Positions 23,596 through 27,581 of a stretch of 27,581 bases of DNA are shown here, piece by piece. How positions within the stretch are numbered: position 1 is the stretch's first letter; every line of letters starts with the position of its first letter. The position numbers and the translations under genes were made by a program. Below the pieces are notes generated by a model. The model searched no databases. It was given only the letters and a program-made list of their open reading frames with translations, and was not told where the DNA came from. Source of the stretch: Prevotellaceae bacterium UBA5903 (GTDB taxonomy: Bacteria; Bacteroidota; Bacteroidia; Bacteroidales; Bacteroidaceae); contig DJEH01000127.1 in NCBI GenBank assembly GCA_002431845.1, positions 1 to 27,581 on the forward strand, given 5' to 3'.

Positions 23596-23624
23596 TAGAG
23601 TAATATAATTAAAATGTAATATTT

Positions 23625-24572
23625 TTATTCTTCTTTCTTAGCTTTCACTTTGATACGATCAAAGCCCTCACCAAACACACCAATAACCTTTGATTGCGAT
23701 ACAAAAGCATTGGGGTCAATGCTTTGGATAATGCGGAAAATATTGGTACTCTCGCGTTTTTTTGCCAATACCACCAATACTTTACGCTCTTGTTTGGTGT
23801 ACCAACCTTGCCCATCAAGCACTGTTACACCACGATGGGTAGCACTGATTGCTGCTGCAATGGCATCATACTCGCGCGAGAAGATAAGGAACTGTACTGA
23901 TTGGCGTCCACGATCTACTACATAGTCGAGCATGAGGTTTACAATGATAAGTGTGCAATAGCCATAAAGCAGTTTGTCTACATCACCATCAGGAAGGAAG
24001 AATGCCGAAGTAATAATGATAATGTCGCAAAGCATCATCATTTGTCCGAGCGTCACATCTTTATACTTATTAATGATAGAAGCTATAATATCTGTGCCTC
24101 CCGTTGAACCATTGTGGAGGAATACAAAGCCAATACCGACACCCTCAATAGCCGCACCAAGAATACACGACATAAAAGCATTGCCTTGAACCACTTGTGG
24201 CAAATGGCTATGCGGATTGACAAAGGGGAACATGTCGGGGCGTGTTTGCCCAAGATATATCATCACCTCTTGCGACAAGCCCAAAAGGAACGAAAGCATA
24301 AACACGGCATAGATGGTTTTTAAACAAAAACGCCACCCTAACACTTTTACTGCTACTACCAACAAGATAATGTTTACAGCAAAGAATGTGTACTGCACAG
24401 GGAAGCCAGTGGCATAAAAAATCACTGCACCAGCACCAGCAAGACCACCTGTGGTGATTTCGTAAGGCAACTGAAAGCAAGTAAAACCGAGCGCATACAT
24501 AATCAAACCAATGGTGATGACTACATAGTCGCGCACGTCTTGCGCCATGGATGTTTTAAATTTTGTTACCAT
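23625..24572 (-). CDS. YitT-family membrane protein
   Basis: This 315-residue inner-membrane protein has five or six hydrophobic segments between about 15 and 215. Examples are YVVITIGLIMYALGFTCF, TFFAVNIILLVVAVKVLGW, GIGFVFLHNGSTGGTDIIAS and MMMLCDIIIITSAFFL. The repeated GSTGGTD / ITTGGLAGAG loops are the DUF161/YitT signature. A soluble C-terminal DUF2179 domain (about 225-305) contains GVTVLDGQGWYTKQERKVLV and a VIGVFGEGFDRI end. The family is widespread and its transport substrate is not established. It lies 79 bases after leuS, an arrangement I recall as recurrent in Bacteroidales. Confidence 0.9.
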   Translation of the reverse strand: MVTKFKTSMAQDVRDYVVITIGLIMYALGFTCFQLPYEITTGGLAGAGAVIFYATGFPVQYTFFAVNIILLVVAVKVLGWRFCLKTIYAVFMLSFLLGLSQEVMIYLGQTRPDMFPFVNPHSHLPQVVQGNAFMSCILGAAIEGVGIGFVFLHNGSTGGTDIIASIINKYKDVTLGQMMMLCDIIIITSAFFLPDGDVDKLLYGYCTLIIVNLMLDYVVDRGRQSVQFLIFSREYDAIAAAISATHRGVTVLDGQGWYTKQERKVLVVLAKKRESTNIFRIIQSIDPNAFVSQSKVIGVFGEGFDRIKVKAKKEE

Positions 24573-24602
24573 GAATAAGGTTGTTAGGGAAAAGACAAAC
24601 CA

Positions 24603-24639
24603 TGCGCAAGAGACTCTTTACAGGTGAGTCTCCTACGCA
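24603..24639. repeat. Hairpin between leuS and yitT
   Basis: GAGACTC (24610-24616) and GAGTCTC (24626-24632) form a 7-bp stem. An outer TGCG/CGCA pair (24603-24606, 24636-24639) extends it across an internal loop. The minus-strand tail (CATGGTTTGTCTTTT) has only a distant T-run, so at most this is a weak terminator or a processing site. Confidence 0.45.
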
Positions 24640-24651
24640 GGGAAAGTTGCT

Positions 24652-27492
24652 TTATTTGATTACAATATTTACAATTCTACCAGGAACAACAATTACCTTT
24701 ACAACTGTTTTGCCCTCAAGATACTTCTGAGCAGCCTCAGAGGCAAGAGCTACCTCTTGTATGCTCTCCTTTGTTGCATCTGCAGGGAACGTGAGTGTAA
24801 AGCGTGTTTTACCATTGAATGATACAGACAATGTTTGCGTATCTTCCTTTAGATATTTTTCGTCATAACTTGGCCATTGAGCATCACACACCGTGGTTGT
24901 ATGTCCAAGTGCATGCCATAGCTCTTCAGCCATATGAGGCGCAAATGGAGACAACAATGTTACAAGGGTTTCGAGCACTTGACGGCTATGACACTTCTGC
25001 TGTGCCAACTCACCTACAGCAATCATAAAGGCTGGAATAGAAGTGTTGTAAGAGAATACCTCAATATCCTCTGTTACCTTTTTGATGAGTTTGTGCAGCG
25101 TCTTCAAATTATCCTTAGTTGGCTCATCGTCTGTAACAGCCCAATCGCCACAACCAGGATAGAATAGCAACCACATCTTACGCAAGAAACGGAAGCAACC
25201 ATCAATACCATTAGAGTCCCAAGGCTTGCTCTGATTAATAGGACCAAGGAACATTTCGTAAAGTCGTAAGGTGTCGGCACCATACTTTTCTACAATCATG
25301 TCGGGATTGACAACATTGTACATTGACTTAGACATCTTCTCGATGGCCCAACCACAAACGTACTTGCCATCTTCAAGTACAAACTCTGCAGTTTCGTATT
25401 CAGGGCGCCAATGTTTGAATGCCTCAACATCAAGCACATCATTGTGTACGATATTTACGTCTACATGGATAGGAGTAGTATCATACTTATCCTTCAATCC
25501 AAGAGACACAAAGGTGTTTGTGTCTTTGATACGATATACAAAGTTTGAACGACCCTGTATCATACCCTGATTAACAAGCTTTTGGAATGGCTCATCCTTG
25601 CATGATACGCCTAAGTCGTAAAGGAACTTATCCCAGAAACGGCTATAAATAAGGTGTCCTGTAGCATGTTCAGAGCCACCAATATACAAGTCTACGTTTT
25701 GCCAATAGTTATCAGCTTCTTTGCTAACGATTGCTTCGTTATTTGAAGGGTCCATATAGCGAAGGTAGTAAGCAGAAGAACCAGCAAAACCTGGCATTGT
25801 AGAAAGTTCTATAGGGAATATAGTCTTATTGTCAATCTTGCTATTATCTGTGATGCATTTATTTGCCTCATCCCATGCCCAACGAGTAGCATTGCCAAGA
25901 GGTGGTTCACCAGTTTCGGTAGGTAAGAACTTTGTAACTTCGGGCAATTCAAGTGGTAAACACTCCGAAGGTATCATCTGTGGCATACCATCTTTGTAAT
26001 AGACAGGGAATGGTTCACCCCAATAGCGTTGGCGTGAGAAGATAGCATCACGCAAGCGGAAGTTTACCTTTACGCGTCCAAGGTGGTTCTCTGTAACAAA
26101 CTTTTTTGTTGCAGCAATAGCTTCTTTGACTGTTAGTCCGTTTAGGCTAAAGTCTTTAAGACTATGTTTGCCCTGCGCTGGAGAGTTCTGCACAATGCCT
26201 TCTTTAGCATCAAAACTCTCTTCGCTAACATCAGCTCCTTCAATCAGAGGTATAATGGGCAAGTTAAAATGGCGAGCAAAAGCATAGTCGCGAGAGTCGT
26301 GAGCTGGCACAGCCATGATTGCACCAGTTCCGTAACCAGCCAACACATAGTCGCTCACCCAAACAGGTATTTCGTCGCCAGTAAAAGGATTAATGGCATA
26401 CGAACCAGTGAATACGCCTGTTACTCGGCGATCTGCAATACGTTCACGTTCTGTACGTTTTTTTGTTGCTTCTAAGTAAGCGTCTACATCAGCCTTTTGT
26501 GCGGCTGTTGTGAGTTGCTGAACCAATTCGCTCTCAGGTGCAAGCACCATAAATGTTACACCGAAGATAGTATCTGCACGAGTAGTAAAGATAGTAAACT
26601 TAACATCGCTATCCTTTACAGAGAATTGCATTTCAGTACCTTCTGAACGTCCTATCCAATTGCGCTGTGTTTCTTTAAGGGAGTCAGTCCAATCTATCTT
26701 ATCAAGGCCATCAAGCAAACGTTGAGCGTATGCCGACACGCGCAAGCACCATTGCTTCATTTTCTTCTGAACAACGGGATAGCCACCACGTTCACTCACG
26801 CCGTCTACCACCTCGTCATTTGCCAACACTGTGCCCAACTTAGGACACCAGTTTACCATAGTTTCGCCAAGATAAGCAATGCGGTAGTTCATCAACACTT
26901 GTTGTTTTTCTACACTGCTCATAGCCTTCCACTCTTCTGCAGAGAAGTGTAGTTCTTCGCTTTGTGCCAAACTTTCCGTGCCTTCAGTACCTTTCTCTTC
27001 AAAATGTTTCACCAATTCGCTGATAGGCAAAGCCTTTTCGCACTTGCGGCAATAAAAGTGGTTAAACATTTGCTGAAAAGCCCACTGAGTCCAATGATAA
27101 TATTTTGGGTCGCACGTACGCACCTCTCTGTCCCAATCAAACGAGAAACCAATTTTATCAAGTTGTTCGCGATAGCGTTTGATATTAGTTTCTGTAGTAA
27201 TAGCAGGATGCTGACCCGTTTGTATTGCATATTGTTCTGCAGGAAGTCCGTATGCATCATAACCCATAGGATTGAGCACATTAAAGCCACATTGACGCTT
27301 ATAACGTGCATAAATATCCGAAGCAATGTATCCAAGTGGGTGACCTACATGCAAGCCAGCGCCAGATGGATAAGGGAACATATTAAGAACATAAAATTTC
27401 TTTTTGTTCTCATCTATCTCCACGTGGTATGTTTTCTCTGTGGCCCATGTCTTTTGCCACTTTTGTTCAATTTCTCTGAAATTATATTCCAT
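24652..27492 (-). CDS. leuS: Leucyl-tRNA synthetase
   Basis: This 946-residue class Ia synthetase charges tRNA-Leu. The HIGH motif appears as GLHVGHPLGY (His48-His51), and KMSKS as EKMSKSMYNVVNPDM (719-723). The CP1 editing domain lies between about 230 and 430 with FTTRADTIFGVTFMVLAPE and the GTGAIMAVPAHDSRDYAFA segment. That segment carries the Asp (AHDSRDY) that in this family excludes leucine from editing. Helical anticodon-binding and C-terminal domains follow, ending GRIVNIVIK. A Trp-rich catalytic loop (FSRQRYWGEPFPVYY) is present. The length, about 80 residues above E. coli LeuRS, is usual for Bacteroidetes. It is the first gene of the leuS-yitT group. Confidence 0.97.
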   Translation of the reverse strand: MEYNFREIEQKWQKTWATEKTYHVEIDENKKKFYVLNMFPYPSGAGLHVGHPLGYIASDIYARYKRQCGFNVLNPMGYDAYGLPAEQYAIQTGQHPAITTETNIKRYREQLDKIGFSFDWDREVRTCDPKYYHWTQWAFQQMFNHFYCRKCEKALPISELVKHFEEKGTEGTESLAQSEELHFSAEEWKAMSSVEKQQVLMNYRIAYLGETMVNWCPKLGTVLANDEVVDGVSERGGYPVVQKKMKQWCLRVSAYAQRLLDGLDKIDWTDSLKETQRNWIGRSEGTEMQFSVKDSDVKFTIFTTRADTIFGVTFMVLAPESELVQQLTTAAQKADVDAYLEATKKRTERERIADRRVTGVFTGSYAINPFTGDEIPVWVSDYVLAGYGTGAIMAVPAHDSRDYAFARHFNLPIIPLIEGADVSEESFDAKEGIVQNSPAQGKHSLKDFSLNGLTVKEAIAATKKFVTENHLGRVKVNFRLRDAIFSRQRYWGEPFPVYYKDGMPQMIPSECLPLELPEVTKFLPTETGEPPLGNATRWAWDEANKCITDNSKIDNKTIFPIELSTMPGFAGSSAYYLRYMDPSNNEAIVSKEADNYWQNVDLYIGGSEHATGHLIYSRFWDKFLYDLGVSCKDEPFQKLVNQGMIQGRSNFVYRIKDTNTFVSLGLKDKYDTTPIHVDVNIVHNDVLDVEAFKHWRPEYETAEFVLEDGKYVCGWAIEKMSKSMYNVVNPDMIVEKYGADTLRLYEMFLGPINQSKPWDSNGIDGCFRFLRKMWLLFYPGCGDWAVTDDEPTKDNLKTLHKLIKKVTEDIEVFSYNTSIPAFMIAVGELAQQKCHSRQVLETLVTLLSPFAPHMAEELWHALGHTTTVCDAQWPSYDEKYLKEDTQTLSVSFNGKTRFTLTFPADATKESIQEVALASEAAQKYLEGKTVVKVIVVPGRIVNIVIK

Positions 27493-27520
27493 TCTTAGAG
27501 TTATATTGTTTATTTAGGTG

Positions 27521-27555
27521 CAAAGTTAGTGCAAACCGAACGTACTAAAAACAAA
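27521..27555 (-). promoter_or_regulatory. leuS promoter
   Basis: On the minus strand TAACTTTG (27521-27528) matches TAnnTTTG exactly, 29 bases before the ATG. A TTTG at 27552-27555 lies 23 bases upstream of it, slightly longer than the usual 19-21, and overlaps the left arm of the terminal hairpin. Confidence 0.6.
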
Positions 27556-27580
27556 AAGAGAAACTTTTTGCTTTTAGTAC
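27542..27580. terminator. Near-perfect palindrome upstream of leuS, probable terminator of the next gene
   Basis: Arms 27542-27558 and 27564-27580 (GTACTAAAA.CAAAAAG / CTTTTTG.TTTTAGTAC) pair over 17 bp with one mismatch and an AGAAA loop. The A/T runs inside the arms suit a rho-independent terminator for a neighbour outside the window. Confidence 0.6.
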
Positions 27581-27581
27581 T

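Overview
The window looks like a chromosomal segment from a Bacteroidetes bacterium, most likely Prevotellaceae. The evidence is the gene families: a PorZ-like type IX secretion protein, a DUF4923-type lipoprotein, a Ser-type S1 sulfatase, a fused HisNB and fused HisIE, and a YitT protein next to leuS. The promoters also fit the Bacteroidetes pattern (TTTG, about 20 bases, TAnnTTTG), as seen before rimP and HU. No tRNA, rRNA, CRISPR array or complete insertion sequence was seen. The genus is inferred, not shown.

Layout. Bases 3-182 (+) are the C-terminal end of an Rpn/PD-(D/E)XK-type protein with a Glu/Gly/Arg tandem repeat. A 21-bp perfect inverted repeat separates it from a convergent lipoprotein gene (293-970, -). 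Bases 1156-8292 (-) hold a compact histidine operon, hisG-D-C-B-H-A-F-IE, whose products cover all ten steps from PRPP+ATP to histidine. Upstream lies a roughly 750-base non-coding region (8293-9039) containing five 16-bp palindromes at an exact 23-bp period, then an Fe-type superoxide dismutase gene (9040-9636, -).

Bases 10035-15079 (+) form the rimP-nusA-infB translation/transcription module, with a clear promoter and a terminator-like hairpin in its leader. glmM (amino-sugar mutase for envelope precursors) and an exported Ser-type sulfatase follow on the same strand, each closed by a strong terminator. From 18542 to the right edge everything is on the minus strand. In transcription order it is leuS, yitT, rdgB, porZ, HU and a HAD phosphatase / sugar O-acetyltransferase locus.

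Two items deserve most attention. One is the palindromic array upstream of the his operon. The other is the HAD-acetyltransferase locus, where one extra base near 19403-19404 breaks what would otherwise read as a single 404-residue HAD-hexapeptide-acetyltransferase fusion. Most of the window is conserved housekeeping sequence. I see no complete novel multi-gene system, and the unusual signals are mainly in intergenic DNA.
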